Assembly: GCA_958295665.1 (NCBI GenBank)
Contig: OY282560.1
Span: forward strand, 28,137,992 to 28,201,991
From: Tipula vernalis
Taxonomy: Eukaryota > Arthropoda > Insecta > Diptera > Tipulidae
Length of the DNA: 64,000 nt
Direction: 5' to 3'
The notes beneath the pieces are model-generated. The model ran no database searches. It was given only the letters and a program-made list of their open reading frames with translations, and was not told the origin of the DNA. Positions within the stretch are counted from its first letter, which is position 1, and every line of letters starts with the position of its first letter. The position numbers and the translations under genes were made by a program. Shown here piece by piece: positions 1 through 11,153 of this stretch.

Positions 1-1665
1 GCCATACCAGTACAGAGATTGTCTGGCTCTGCTTTGACAGGATTGTATACCTGTATGACCTTGGTGGATACAACTTAACATTCTGTTAATTTGACTGTGT
101 GGTACGACTACTTTGTGACCTTTGAAAATAAGTCCTTTATAAGTGGATAATTCTTCTCTGAAATTCCAATAGTTCTGTGCTTCTTTTCGGCCAACCAGTT
201 GTAATTGTTTTTGTTAGAGATTGTAGCTCGTTATCTTGTCGTGTTGCTTCCACCATGTCTGTGTAGCATTCCTGTGTCATAGGCAATATTATTTGAACTT
301 CGAGATTGAGTTCATCGTCATCTGTTGAAGTTTCATTGATGCAGTCTCTGCTTAACGTATCTGCCAAATATAATTCAGTACCTTTTTTATATGTTACCTT
401 AGGATTGTATTGAATAACTTCTAACAAAATCCGTTGAAGTCTTGGAGGTGCACTATGGATCGATTTCTTGAAGATCGACTCCAAAGGTTTATGGTCTGTT
501 TCGATGGTTAACCGTTTACCATACACATACTCATGAAATTTATTGCACCCGATTTTGATCGCCAGCGCTTCTTTTTCAATTTGTGGATACAGTGGTTGAC
601 ATTTTGTTAAAGCCTTTGTTACATATGCTATAGGACGTCCATCTTGAATCAGAGTAGCCCCCATAGCTTTTGAACTAGCATCTACTGTTAGTAAGACATC
701 GTTATTTACATTGTAATATGCGAGTACCGGTGATGTTTTCAATAGTGTTTTGATTTTTTCAAAAGCGCTTGTATGATATGCTTCCCAATTCCGACAACAT
801 CTTTGCTTAGTAGTTCTCGTAATGGATCAGTTATTGATGACAAATTAGGAATAAATTTATGGAGGTATGATACCATTCCCCATATTCTTTGCAATTCTTC
901 CTTATTTGTTGGTTGTTTCAATCTATTTATGGCCTCGACCTTATCCGGATCAGCGTCGATACCATTAGCCGTTAAAATATGGCCTAAAAACTTGATGGAC
1001 TCTTTTTTAAACTGACATTTGTCTTTATTTAATACTATACCGGCTGTTTTAAATTTTTCAAACACCTTTAGCGTTATCTCATCTAGTTTTTCTTACGACG
1101 TAGCGTAAATGAGAAGGTCGTCCATAGAGCACTCGACGTTCTCGATATCTTGAAGTAACGATGACATCATCTCTTGGAACACCTCAGGTGTGGATGAAAG
1201 ACCAAAAGGCAATCTTGTACAGCAATATCTACCCCCTGGCGTTGCAAAGGTTAAGTATTTCTCCATCCTTTTGCTTACCTTTATTTACCAAAAACCTTTG
1301 TTGCAATCTAGCTTGGTAAACAATTTTGCGCCATATATTTTTGCTGCGATTTCTTCTAACGTATTTAGAGGATAGTGGCGTCGTTTTATACATTTGTTCA
1401 CATCAGTCGGATCAATGCATATTCGAATTTTTTTATTCTTTTTAACCACGACCATTGGGCTAACTACTGGAGTAGGCTCTGTCATTTTTTTGATTACACC
1501 GATTTTTTCCATTTTTATCAGTTCCTGTTGTTTTACTTCCTCTTTAATTGCTAGTGGAACTTTCCGTGCTGGTTTAATGTCGAATGATGGATTGTCTATG
1601 AGATCTATGTCGTACTCAAAGTTTTTAACGCATCCGAGACCTTGATATTGCTCGGGTAATTTCAC
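1..1665 (-). pseudogene. pol remnant: reverse transcriptase, RNase H, integrase start
   Basis: Three open pieces follow one another on the minus strand. 1665-1285 has the RT fingers (RICIDPTDVNK, FTKLDCNKGFW). 1284-739 carries the catalytic region, where the YxDD box reads SMDD, so the tyrosine is replaced, and the thumb. 742-137 is RNase H (LTVDASSKAMGA, ETDHKPLESIF). Integrase zinc-domain residues follow to base 1. Frame changes near 1285 and 740 and the altered YxDD box mean it cannot produce active enzyme. Confidence 0.85.
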
Positions 1666-1858
1666 TTCATTTATTTGACTTATGAAATTTAGTTTCTTAG
1701 CACTGTCTTATCCAATTATAGTAATCATTGGCTTATGAACTATTTTAAAAGTAGTTACTGGATGCTGATTTGCCCCGTTCGAGCAGATTGTTTTAATTTC
1801 ACCAAGCACTTGCATTTTGTGATCCGTAAAAGACACAATATATTTAGTTTCGCTGGAA

Positions 1859-2821
1859 TTAATTTGTATTTTTTGACGATTTTGCTTGATTTTCAGCCAT
1901 TACATTGCATCTTGCGCCAGTGTCGATTTTGACTTTAGTATTTTTACTATTAATCGTAATATTTTCAATCCAATCACTCTCAGATTGAATATTATCCCAT
2001 ATTGAACATACGAGAAGTTCCTCCTCAACACTACTAGCTTCGGCAATGACATTAACTTTGTTATTTTTAGTTTTGGACTTCATTATTGCAATTTTTTGTT
2101 TTGAGGTTCTACACATCTTATTCGTGTGTCCCTTGATTTGACACTTCGTACAAATTTCTTTGAATGCTGGGCATTTACCTTGCTCGTGATTTGAACCGCA
2201 TCTCTTGCAACTTATTGTGTTTATTTGTGATTTGGTCTTCTCATTGTCATTGCTCTTCTGCCATTTTAGAGATTTCATTATATTAACAGCTAATGTATCT
2301 GTTTTTGATTCCATTATTTTTACTTGCATTTGTGCCTGTTCAGCAGCTCTGCAACAATTTACTGCTTTATTTCAATCTAATTTATCCGCCGCGATTAACT
2401 TTTGTCGTAATTGATTATCACTAACCCCAATCACGATTTTATCTTTGATCAAGTCTTCTGCTAATCCACTGAAGTCACAATTTTTTAATCATCAAATGAT
2501 TCACCTGATTCTTGTCGCATATTGTTGAACGGATATCTTTCGAACGTAATGTTTTTTTTTGAAACAAATTATTCCGTTAACTTTTTTTTTAGTACGGCTA
2601 AATCGTTTTGTTCATCCTTTGACAATTTAAGGTTATTATAAATTGTGATTATATCAGGTCCTAAGCTGACCATAAACGTAGCACATTGTATTGTCGGTGA
2701 TTTTTTTTGACAATTCTTTTGCTATTTCGAATCATTCGAATTGTTGCAACCATTGCTTCCCTGAATTTGAGGCGTCACCGCTCGAGATAATAAAATTTTT
2801 TGGTGGTTTTATTTCAGCCAT
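1859..2821 (-). pseudogene. gag-protease remnant of the gypsy element
   Basis: A start codon at 2821 begins a gag-like protein (MAEIKPPKNF) that soon breaks by frameshifts. From about 2329 an open stretch of 156 codons contains zinc-knuckle cysteines (CKRCGSNHEQGKC and CTKCQIKGHTNKMC, a CX2CX4HX4C pattern) and then VKIDTGARCNVM, the DTGA active site of a retroviral-type aspartic protease. Gag would form the particle and bind RNA; the protease would cleave the polyprotein. T-rich runs around 2550-2900 mark several indels. Not functional. Confidence 0.75.
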
Positions 2822-2995
2822 CTTGTCAAAGATTTTACTTTTCACTTTTTAATGTTTTGTTGATTTTTATCAAAATTTTTTTTTTTTTGCTTACGTTTTC
2901 GTATTTCGCTGGTATTTATTATTCTTTTTACTTTATTATTTTATTATTATTCGCTTTTAATTAGTTATCACATTTTTTTTTTTCGTAAAAACAAT

Positions 2996-3014
2996 AATCC
3001 CACTTCTGACACCA
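2996..3014 (-). promoter_or_regulatory. primer binding site, tRNA-Leu(CAA) type
   Basis: On the plus strand the 19 bases AATCCCACTTCTGACACCA match the expected 3' end of tRNA-Leu(CAA) including CCA; the minus strand is therefore a tRNA-Leu primer site starting TGGTGTCAGAAG. It abuts the LTR end at 3015. The tRNA match is from general knowledge of tRNA 3' ends, not from a search. Confidence 0.75.
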
Positions 3015-3124
3015 TGTAATGATACGCACATCGGTGAATCAATAATGCTTTATTTCAGTGCTACCAACCTAACATACATATGTATATATATAGTATAACA
3101 TCAGTAATCATCATTTACATTACA
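3015..3124 (-). repeat. short 5' LTR of the gypsy remnant
   Basis: The block begins TGTAATG and ends CATTACA, a 7-bp inverted terminal repeat. On the minus strand it holds a TATATATA stretch and then AATAAA near the end, as expected for promoter and polyadenylation signals. It is immediately followed by a primer binding site. At 110 bp it is very short for a gypsy LTR. No second copy is in the window to confirm the edges. Confidence 0.7.
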
Positions 3125-4560
3125 CACGGCAGCCTCTTGAATCTGTAGCTTTCAAGTCTATGGAAATTATAAATTTCGTTTATTGTTCTTTTATAATTGT
3201 TTCTCCTTATTTTAAAACTCGAAATAGTAAAATTAGTTGCCGTTGCTGGCAGTCACTTTGGCAATATGTCAATTCAAACATTACAAATATGCAAACATGT
3301 CATTCTTACTTTAAATTCAGACTTCCTAATATCAAAATAAAACTGAAAGATAAATTCTGCAGTTATTCAACTTTGGCAGGGCTAGGCAAGAAAGATGCAT
3401 ATAAGCAAAGATCGAAATATAATATTTTGATCTATGATATAAGTCTGGATTTTCTGCAATTGCAATGCGATGTGGAAGTCAAATTTCAGTCCTGCAATAT
3501 GCCTTGATTTCAATATTTTCAAATTTTATCTTTGGGTGTAATATGAAGCATAAGCACTGCATAATAAATCCAGACTTTCAAATATCTTTCTTGTCTGAAA
3601 AGGTTGAATGACTCCTGAAATTGTCTTCCAGTATAATTTTTATATTCAAGAGGTCCTAATCTAAATATTTAGCTAAACCAGATAAAAGTGTTTTGTTAAA
3701 ATTACGTAATTTCTGTCATGTTTAAGTTTATCTGGTTCCCCTTTAGAATTTTTATCACCTTTGGCTCATAAAGAATCTAGCGCAGCTGTGGCAGCGGTTA
3801 AAAGGCGAATAGCTTTCTTTTACTTAATATCATGATTGGTTTTTTAACCTAACTAAATTTTTTTAATTGGTATGAAGCTTTAGTTTCGGATGATATGTAT
3901 CGTATTTCCTACTTTTCCAATCGTCAATTAACCAGTTTACACCATCATATTTAGTCCTTGGGATGTACATAAATGCGACCTAAATTGGATAGGTAACGTG
4001 GTGTAATCGCTAAGTGGTTACCTACTCAAATTAGTACAGGTAACTTTTTCTGGTAGCCTAACCTAACTTAGGTCGATCAAAATTATATTGTAAATGACAT
4101 CGACCTAAAGGTTTTCGGATTTTCTATTTTTTGCACAAAAAAGAGCTAAACAATATTTCCTCATTCTTCTCTTCTTTTATGAAATCGCCATTTGTTTCGT
4201 AAGACATACAAGTTCAATGCAAGCTAATTTTATTTGTTTTGAACATGAATATTTACTGTAATTAAATGTGTGACTGTCAAATTTGATTCAACTAGACATT
4301 TAACTGAAGGACAAATAGAAGAAAGAGAGGAAATATTATTTATATGGCGGATGGCTGTTTTTAGTTTCTGAAATCACCAACCACCAGTATTTCAATTATA
4401 AAATTGGTTATAAAATTGCAAGTCTCACAATTTAACTTAATTTGTATCTCTCATAATTTCAACTTAAATCAGCAATTCATGTAACATATCACTCAAAATA
4501 TTGATTAATTTAATTTATTTTTTAAATTATCTTTCAGAACTTTACAATCACTGATTTATC
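3125..4560. other. upstream region of the F-box gene, no gene recognised
   Basis: About 1.4 kb of AT-rich sequence. A plus-strand open frame at 3160-3507 (115 codons) has no recognisable domain. A T-rich tract ending in ctttcag at about 4537 just before the F-box start looks like a 3' splice site, so the F-box gene probably has an upstream noncoding exon in this interval. A TGTCAAA motif lies near 4275. Confidence 0.5.
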
Positions 4561-5841
4561 ATGTTTCGAAATCGCCGTGCTTACAAAAATACTAAACCAC
4601 GAAAACCGCTCACCACTGATCCATATCAATCCATTTTAAATTTAAACGATGATTGTTTATATGAACTATTCACGTATTTACCATTACAAGATTTATGTAG
4701 CATTGCCATTACGTGCAATCGGATAAATCAAGTTGCTAAAAAACTTTATGGTCGTCGTTTCACTAATTTGAATGCAAAACACTTTTTAACGAAAAATCGT
4801 CAGAATTTAATAACCGAAAGAAAAATGGGTATAATAATTAAAGAAATAGCACTTGATGTTATGGCATTCGAGATCTCAAGACGAATTGAATTGGGTAACT
4901 GTTCGAAGTCATGCGAAGCACTTATCAGATTAATATTGCTTCATTGTCGTAATATTACAGATCTAAAAATTGAATTCTGCATTGATGATCGATTTAGTCA
5001 AGAAATTAGTGCACTTGAAAATTTCCAAAAATTAAAAACTCTCCATATATCGTGTGGCAGTATTTGGTTAAATAATATGAACCGATTAGAAAATTTACAT
5101 CTTACATTTTACGGTGCTGATAATATGTCACACCTATTGACGTTAAAAAATTTGAAAAGTCTATATTTGCGTTGGATGAAAATGGATACTAATTTATTAT
5201 CTCAAATTTGTGACAATAATCCGGATATCAAACATATACAAATACCTAACCACCCGAATCGAAATACAAACTCTGCAAACCTTACTTTAATTATCGATAA
5301 ACTCATAAATTTAGAAAAAATTGTTATACCGCCAAACTTCGACTGCGATAGAAGTACAATCCAAAGAATTTCTGAAATAAAATATTTAAAACGTCTCTCG
5401 ATTAGCGATTCTGCATCAGGTTTATTGGCAAAACTACTCGAATTGGATCAGCTAGAATCCCTTTCATACTCTTGTGCAAATCCAGACGATATGGAATTAA
5501 TAACGAAATTTACTAAATTAAAATATTTATGTGTCACGAACTTCAACGATATCCATATGAATTCCTTGAAATCACAATGTATTCTAGAACATGCAGAGTT
5601 TAATTTTTCGAATAGTGTAACAAACGAAGGGGTCATAACTTTTGTCAAGGGCGCAATCAATTTGAAATACTTGAGCTTATGCCAAAGCTATAACTGTGAT
5701 GAGGACGTTTTAGAGATGCTTATGAATTTGGTCAGAAATTGTAGTAGAAAATCAAAATTAACAGTAAAGTGTGATTTTATTTATAGGTGGCAAATAAAAG
5801 ATTATCCATTGCTGGATTTAATTGTCCCACCACATAGGTAA
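4561..5841 (+). CDS. F-box protein with leucine-rich-like repeats
   Basis: The predicted protein has 426 residues. Residues about 22-66 fit an F-box (LNDDCLYELFTYLPLQDLCSI then TCNRINQVAKKLY), which in known proteins binds Skp1 of SCF ubiquitin ligases. Residues about 120-400 show irregular leucine-rich repeats of the form LKTLHIS, LKSLYLR, LKHIQIP, LKRLSIS, LKYLCV and LKYLSL, expected to bind substrate. There is no signal peptide or membrane segment. The start was chosen because it follows a probable 3' splice site (about 4537) and precedes the F-box at the usual distance. A decayed paralogue lies 2.5 kb downstream with the same splice context. The 3' end may be altered by a possible 70-bp intron (5838-5907). 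Substrate unknown. Confidence 0.85.
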   Translation: MFRNRRAYKNTKPRKPLTTDPYQSILNLNDDCLYELFTYLPLQDLCSIAITCNRINQVAKKLYGRRFTNLNAKHFLTKNRQNLITERKMGIIIKEIALDVMAFEISRRIELGNCSKSCEALIRLILLHCRNITDLKIEFCIDDRFSQEISALENFQKLKTLHISCGSIWLNNMNRLENLHLTFYGADNMSHLLTLKNLKSLYLRWMKMDTNLLSQICDNNPDIKHIQIPNHPNRNTNSANLTLIIDKLINLEKIVIPPNFDCDRSTIQRISEIKYLKRLSISDSASGLLAKLLELDQLESLSYSCANPDDMELITKFTKLKYLCVTNFNDIHMNSLKSQCILEHAEFNFSNSVTNEGVITFVKGAINLKYLSLCQSYNCDEDVLEMLMNLVRNCSRKSKLTVKCDFIYRWQIKDYPLLDLIVPPHR

Positions 5842-5926
5842 GATTATGATATACCTGCTAGTTATTTAAAACTATAAATAAATAAAGTTTTATTTTTAAT
5901 GTTACAGTATTTATGTGGCGCCATGA
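5838..5926 (+). other. possible alternative last intron and exon of the F-box gene
   Basis: The last coding triplets overlap a good donor (AG then GTAAGA at 5838) and a good acceptor (TTACAG ending at 5907) lies 70 bp on. Splicing would replace the final residue with a short tail of six residues ending at TGA 5924-5926. The same interval holds two AATAAA signals (5877 and 5881), so retention with polyadenylation is the simpler option. Undecided from sequence alone. Confidence 0.4.
5877..5886 (+). terminator. overlapping polyadenylation signals
   Basis: AATAAATAAA, two overlapping AATAAA hexamers, lies 36 bp after the F-box stop. A further AATAAA is near 5981, which could serve a spliced form. 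Confidence 0.6.
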
Positions 5927-7089
5927 AGACCCAAAAATTCATTCGCAAATAGCTATTAAGAATTATTCGACAATATCGAAAATAAACTACAAAAAAAATA
6001 ATATTAATTTATCAATTAAGCGGAAAATTAAAAAAATATCCAAAACTAAAACATACGTTACGAACTGAATAACTGAATTTTTTTATCTCACGATTTACTA
6101 TTAAACACGCATATACAGTCATTACCTCAAGAGCAGTCGCATATTGTTCGACTTTATCGAAAACAAAAGCGCGGTCGTCAAATTGTTTAGTTTCATAATA
6201 GGAAAATTTTCGATATGATCGCAAAAAAAGCGCGTGTCGAAAATTTCATAATAACCCCCTGGTCATCCTGAAAGTGTCCAATAAGTATCCGCATTCTATA
6301 TCCGAACCTAGTATAGTTTCTCCTAAACAATTCGATTAAACGAGTGGTCAGATCATTTAGTGGTCCTGTTAAATACAGCGCTGAAAAAGTGGAATTATGA
6401 GATGACATCGTTTCCAATTTTGAACTTTAACGTTCCGGCCGCCTTGAACCAGTTCAAAAAAACATGTTTTTTATTATGTTTGACTCTTACTCGTAACTAA
6501 GTATTATATACACATGATTCTTTGTAAATATTACAAGACATCTCGTGATAGATACCAGTAGTTTCTGGATTGAATGAAGGCACTTTCCATAGCACATATA
6601 TAACTTCGTCTTAATCGGTTGCAATACAGGTAAGTTCCTTCCTTCGACCATATGCCAGAACCGCAAATCTAAAAATAATTTTAAATTCCAGGGAAATGAT
6701 CATCTAATAATGTAGTTAGATTGTGCTAACCTATTTATTATATATTGTACTAATAATTTACTAACTATCGATCGCATTGGTGTCTGTAACCGGGTCGAGT
6801 CTGTCCCAACTACAATAATAATCCTATCCTATCCTTCCGTTTTGTTATATGTGTACGGGTGTACGGCGTGGGCCCGGGAGTCCGGGAGATCCTGCTATAA
6901 TGCTTGGCCGTACACTCATAATCAATCAATTGAAGATTTGACCAAAATTCAAGTTTTCATTATTCTGGGCTTACTATAGGACATCTTATGGAGTGTGGAA
7001 ACTAAAATAAAATAGTTTAGTCTCATAATTTATGAGTACCTACTTACTATTTGTAGTATTCTATCAACTAAATTTACTTTTTCTTTCAG
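5927..7089. other. intergenic sequence with possible retroelement crumbs
   Basis: No intact gene. Minus-strand open frames at 6012-6417 have no known domain. On the minus strand near 6670-6570 the words FWHMVEGRNLPV resemble the RNase H region of CsRn1-type gypsy elements but the match is short. 6850-6915 is GC-richer and is bounded by TGTACGG and CCGTACA. A run of CCTATCC units near 6820 could be a LINE 3' end. None of these is secure. Confidence 0.35.
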
Positions 7090-7575
7090 ATCTTTACAAT
7101 TGCACATGAATCCATATTAAATTTAAACGATGATTGTTTACCGTGGTGAAAATAAATCAGACCTCTTGACATTAAAACATTTAAAAGGTTTATATTTGAA
7201 TTTAGAAACGGAAATAGGTACTGATTTATTGTCTCAAATTTGTGCCAATAATCCGCCAGAATTTATGAACAATGCAATCCTTAACGTAATTCTCGATAAA
7301 CTCAAACAATTACAAAAAAATGATTGTACCGAATCAAATTAATAGAAATACAAGTATCACGAGAATTGCGATAATCAGATCTCTAAAAAGTATATTGATT
7401 GACAGACCCGCAACAGTGTTATTAAAAAAAACTACTCGAATTGGTTCAGATCGAATCCTTTTCATACATGCTCTTGTACAAATGCGGACGGAATTAATTC
7501 CAATTAATTGCTAAATTTACTAAATTAAAATATTTATGTGCCCAGAATTTCAACGATCACATCTATGCGGTCTAT
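7090..7575 (+). pseudogene. decayed F-box paralogue with internal deletion
   Basis: The block repeats the 5' context of the F-box gene (ctttcag acceptor, then tctttacaat and an ATG), then the words for LNLNDDCL. It then jumps directly to the region equivalent to about 5111 of the intact gene (a loss near 450 bp, removing most of the F-box and first repeats) and continues through LLTLKHLKGLYL, SQICANNP and the KLLELDQ and KYLCV parts. Several frame changes and stops break it. Homology fades after about 7575. A tandem duplication followed by decay explains it. Confidence 0.8.
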
Positions 7576-8073
7576 ATTTGAAGAGCTTCATCTGTCGACT
7601 ACAGCATCAGTGTCAATACACCTACCTGTATTAATTGGTTTTCAGCTCGGTCCTTTAAGACCTGAGATCTATACGAAAATTGCCATCTTAGATTTGCAGT
7701 GGTCAAATTATAATCACACTATAATAAGATATCTTGAACAACTCGAGCTTGTTCTTTTGAAATTAACACTTGATCAGTTTGGCTTCCAAAAAGTCTTGTT
7801 TGGATCAGTCGGAAATTTTATTTTGGCTAATTTTATGCGTATTAAAGAACAAAGTGCTACTATGTCAAAAATCAAATAATGAAAAGTATAACTGAATTTC
7901 ATTAGCAGATTTTCACTAAAATAAAGCAAAGACACGTGATATGGTCTCTGTATTATTCTTTAGGTATAAAGCCACTTTTACATTTATATAATTTTTATTT
8001 CAATATGATTTTATATAATATCTTACAAGATGGATGCTACACGCACGTTGTGTGTCTTGCTTAAAAACTATTG
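7576..8073. other. no gene recognised
   Basis: A plus-strand open stretch (7538-7879, 113 codons) starts in the pseudogene and runs on, but shows no domain. The rest is AT-rich. It ends at the LTR of the inverted gypsy element. Confidence 0.4.
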
Positions 8074-8199
8074 TGTTGGCAGTACAATAAAGGGTTGTCC
8101 CACATGTATATATTTTAGACCAAGATAAGTACTGCCACATGTACATTTATTTAGAACTAATAACTAATTAAATAATTATGTTGAGATGAGTATATTACA
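8074..8199 (-). repeat. 3' LTR of the inverted gypsy element
   Basis: On the plus strand it starts TGTTGGCAGTAC and ends TATATTACA, giving TGT to ACA ends. The last 83 bases recur at 11753-11835 with two mismatches seen, and both copies end at the same ATTACA. An A-rich polypurine tract adjoins it on the element side. The low-coordinate edge is inferred only. Confidence 0.65.
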
Positions 8200-8225
8200 C
8201 GTTTTTTTTTTTTTTTTTTTTTTAC
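8200..8225 (-). promoter_or_regulatory. polypurine tract, almost pure poly(A)
   Basis: A run of about 24 T on the plus strand (A on the element strand) ends at the LTR edge, where the plus-strand primer of a gypsy element should be. Run length may be affected by assembly error. Confidence 0.5.
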
Positions 8226-8420
8226 CATATATCACCATTCTTGGAGTATAGTATTAATTCAATCAATCATTTTTATAATGAAACTATTATAATTGAAAAT
8301 TAAAATAAATTAAATTGATTAAAATTGATTCAAACAATGAACTAATTATTTATTGAAGATTATAAAATGAAAACAAACAAACTGCAAAGTACAGTGACTC
8401 CATGGGCCATGGATAATATT

Positions 8421-10169
8421 CTATTCTATATACTCATTTAAGTAGTTTGGGCGTTTTATGACTCGACCATATCTGGAAGTTTTATTTTGACTGGTGTTGC
8501 TATTGTTTACTGTGTCAGCTGGTTCTATGTTATTATAGTTATGGTCTTGAAAATGGTTGTTAGCCTCAATGGTAGTGTTATTCTGAAAATGATTTTGAGT
8601 ATTGTACATTAAATTGTTTGAAACCTCCCTGCTTCTGTCATAGTCAATATTTGATGAGCGTAGAAAACGTCTGTTTCGTCGTACTTCGTTTCCCAATTCA
8701 TTTTTCACAATATAATCTCGATTGCCTTCTGCTTTAACTATTTTCCCCGGGACCCAGATATCATTCTTTCTTAATATTACATTTTCATCTTTTGATAGTT
8801 GTAGTAGATCTCTAGCCGTTCTGTCATAATAATGTTTTTGATTCTTCCTAACTTGTAACCGTTTTTCAATTATTGTTTCAGGATTGATGTATGAAGGCTG
8901 AATTCTCTGTATGGACACTGGGGTTTTTGATTTTAGGGATCTGCCAAGGAATAATTGAGCTGGGGAGTACCCCAATTGTGGTAGGGGGCTGTTGCGGTAT
9001 TCGAGCAATGCTAATTGCAACTCGTCCAGCTTATTTGATTCATGCAATTTTCTCATTATTTGTTTGGCTATGGCCACACCCTTTTCTGCGAGCCCATTGC
9101 TCTGAGAATAATAGGGACTGGAAAATTTTAATTCTATGTTCCACTTATTTGCATACTCCCGGAATTTATAACTATTGAATGGGTTGTTATCTGACAAAAT
9201 TGAGCACGGAAAACCTAATTTAGAAAATAAGAAAGTAATCTCTTTAATGATCGTTTCAATTGATTTGTCTTTTATACGAATAACCTCTAGCCAATTTGAG
9301 TAAGCATCTACGATCACGAGATAGAATACACTGCCAAATTCAAAAATGTCAGTCGAGATGTTTTCCCACGGGATAGAGGGAATGTCATAGCTAGATAAGG
9401 TTTCTTTCTGGTTTTTATTTTGGTACTTTTGGCATGGCAAACATTGCTTCACAAATTGTTCTATATCCATTGATAAGCCCGGCCAGTAAAAGTTTTCTCG
9501 TGCACGGAGTTTCATTTTTTCTATTCCCAGATGTGGTTCATGTATGTCATGTAACATCAATCCTCTTAACTTTAAAGGAACAACTAGTTTGTGCTCTAAG
9601 AATAAAAGATCGTCATTTGTGCTTAAATTATCCTTTAGTTTGTAATATTTCTTCAGTTCTGCAGTTAAGGATTTGTGAGAATTAGGCCAGCCATTCAGCA
9701 AAAAATTCTTAACTGAAACTAGCACCTCGTCTTCATTGGTGGCTTTCATGTATTCAACTTTATTTTCTTTGGTTAAACAAATATTGCTTATGATAGAGTT
9801 GATCATGTACTCCATCTCCTTGTCTTCAGCGCCAACATCTTCCAAACTTGATCTGGACAATGCATCTGCAATGAGCATATCCTTTCCAGGTAAATATTCT
9901 ATGTGCAAGTCATATCTTAGTAATTTCAGTAACATTCTTTGGAGTCTTAGCGATGCTTTATCAATATCGTTCTTCATTATTGCGCCTAGAGGTTTGTGAT
10001 CACTATGAACAGTTGTTTTGCTTCCATATATATATTGATGGAACTTCTGTGTTGCAAAAACTATTGCAAGAAGCTCCTTTTCTATTTGGGAATATCGTAT
10101 TTCGGACTTGTTAAGACTTCTAGACCCATATGCGATTGGTTGATTGTTCTGAAGCAGAACACATCCCAA
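8421..10169 (-). pseudogene. gypsy pol, RNase H and integrase part (582 codons open)
   Basis: This open frame has RNase H (residues about 1-110: MGCVLLQNNQPIAYGSRSLNK, HSDHKPLGAIM, IADALSR), the integrase zinc domain (HDIHEPHLGIEKMK then CLPCQK), and the integrase core with D (STDIFEFG), D (LSDNNPFNS) and E (QSNGLAEKGVA), plus a basic tail. Upstream, 10586-10170 still encodes the RT thumb (FMGNVISKEGVRPTN) but with stops near 10400. The core has LSDNNPF where SDNGPQF is usual, so the conserved glycine is lost. The open integrase is striking for an element that has lost its RT continuity. Confidence 0.8.
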
Positions 10170-10586
10170 GCCGTCCTTTGAGGCGTCTGCTTGTATTGTA
10201 CATGGCTTATCAGCCTCAAATATTTTTAGAACGGGTCGCGACGTTATTATTTGTTTTAAGTTGGTTAATTCATGACTATGTCTAGATTCCCATATCCATT
10301 CTACTCCGTTTTTCGTTAATTCACGCAGACTAGCTGTTTTTTGATAAATTTGGAATGAAGCGTGACAGAAATTTTGTTATGCCAAGTATACGCATGAGTT
10401 ATTTTTTATTGCTAGGCGTTTTGATGGCAGAAATAGCATCAATGTGTTTGTTGGTTGGCCTGACTCCTTCTTTTGAAATTACGTTACCCATGAACTCAAC
10501 TTCTTTTACACGGAGTTGTAATTTGTTTGAGTTGAATTTGACATTATATTGCTCCGCTTTTTCAATTACTTTCGATAATATGTTGT

Positions 10587-10730
10587 CGTAATATTATCTA
10601 TTCTTTTAACTAAATTTAATTTAATAATTGCTATCTCGATTTTGTCATAATTAGTGGGAATTTGCAGCCGTTGTTAGGGTTAGATAGCTGTATTAAATTA
10701 AATTTAGTTAAAAGAATAGATAATATTACG
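10587..10730. repeat. hairpin block with perfect 40-bp inverted arms
   Basis: 10587-10626 and 10691-10730 are exact reverse complements over 40 bp, separated by 64 bp. The left arm sits exactly where RT coding is interrupted by the inversion. It could be a small foldback/MITE-type insertion or a scar of the inversion. No clear target duplication flanks it. Confidence 0.85.
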
Positions 10731-11153
10731 AAAGTTAGTACTGTGGGGATATATTCCTAAATAAATCCTATCCAAAAATTATTTGTTCAGATTCGTATTG
10801 TCAACAAGTGAGTAAACAAATAGAAGCAATCATAGAGTTCAATAAAATATGGAACGCTTACATTCTCCCCTAAACGCAGTGTTCATAAAAACATAGCTTT
10901 TTTACCCAACAAACATTTTGTTTAAAAATAAAATGCCAGTTGAAAAAAGATATTCGAAATATGCAGTTCATTACTATATGTACTAAAAATAAATACAAAT
11001 ATAGAATGAACGATATGCATATTTAAAGGTTATAACGTTCTTTTAAAAAATACATTAAATAATATAATAAATAATAAAGAGTTATTTAAATAAATAAAAT
11101 TTATGGTGTGTTTTAATAATCAAATGAATAACTAATTAACACCCCATAGTACC

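Larger units (their letters stand above)
1..3124 (-). mobile_element. Ty3/gypsy retrotransposon remnant (5' LTR to integrase start)
   Basis: Read on the minus strand, the parts come in retrotransposon order: LTR (3124-3015), primer site, gag (from 2821), zinc knuckles and protease start, reverse transcriptase, RNase H, and the first part of integrase at the window edge. The far end lies outside the window. The coding parts are split over several frames, so the copy is dead. Protein motifs resemble the Mag/K02A2.6-like gypsy group; this is inference from motif style. The last 70 or so bases of the window edge still encode the HxxxH half of the integrase zinc domain (IHQGHTGI). Confidence 0.85.

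Noticed and set aside
3160..3507. 115-codon plus-strand open frame
   Set aside because: No domain, no homologue recognised, no supporting splice or start context; length is expected by chance in this composition.
3990..4024. Small hairpin TAGGTAAC/GTTACCTA with a loop of about 18 bases
   Set aside because: Single 8-bp stem with no neighbouring signal; too weak to assign a role.
6012..6417. Two overlapping minus-strand open frames
   Set aside because: No recognisable motif and no conserved context.
7538..7879. 113-codon frame after the F-box pseudogene
   Set aside because: Begins in degraded F-box sequence in a different frame and shows no domain.
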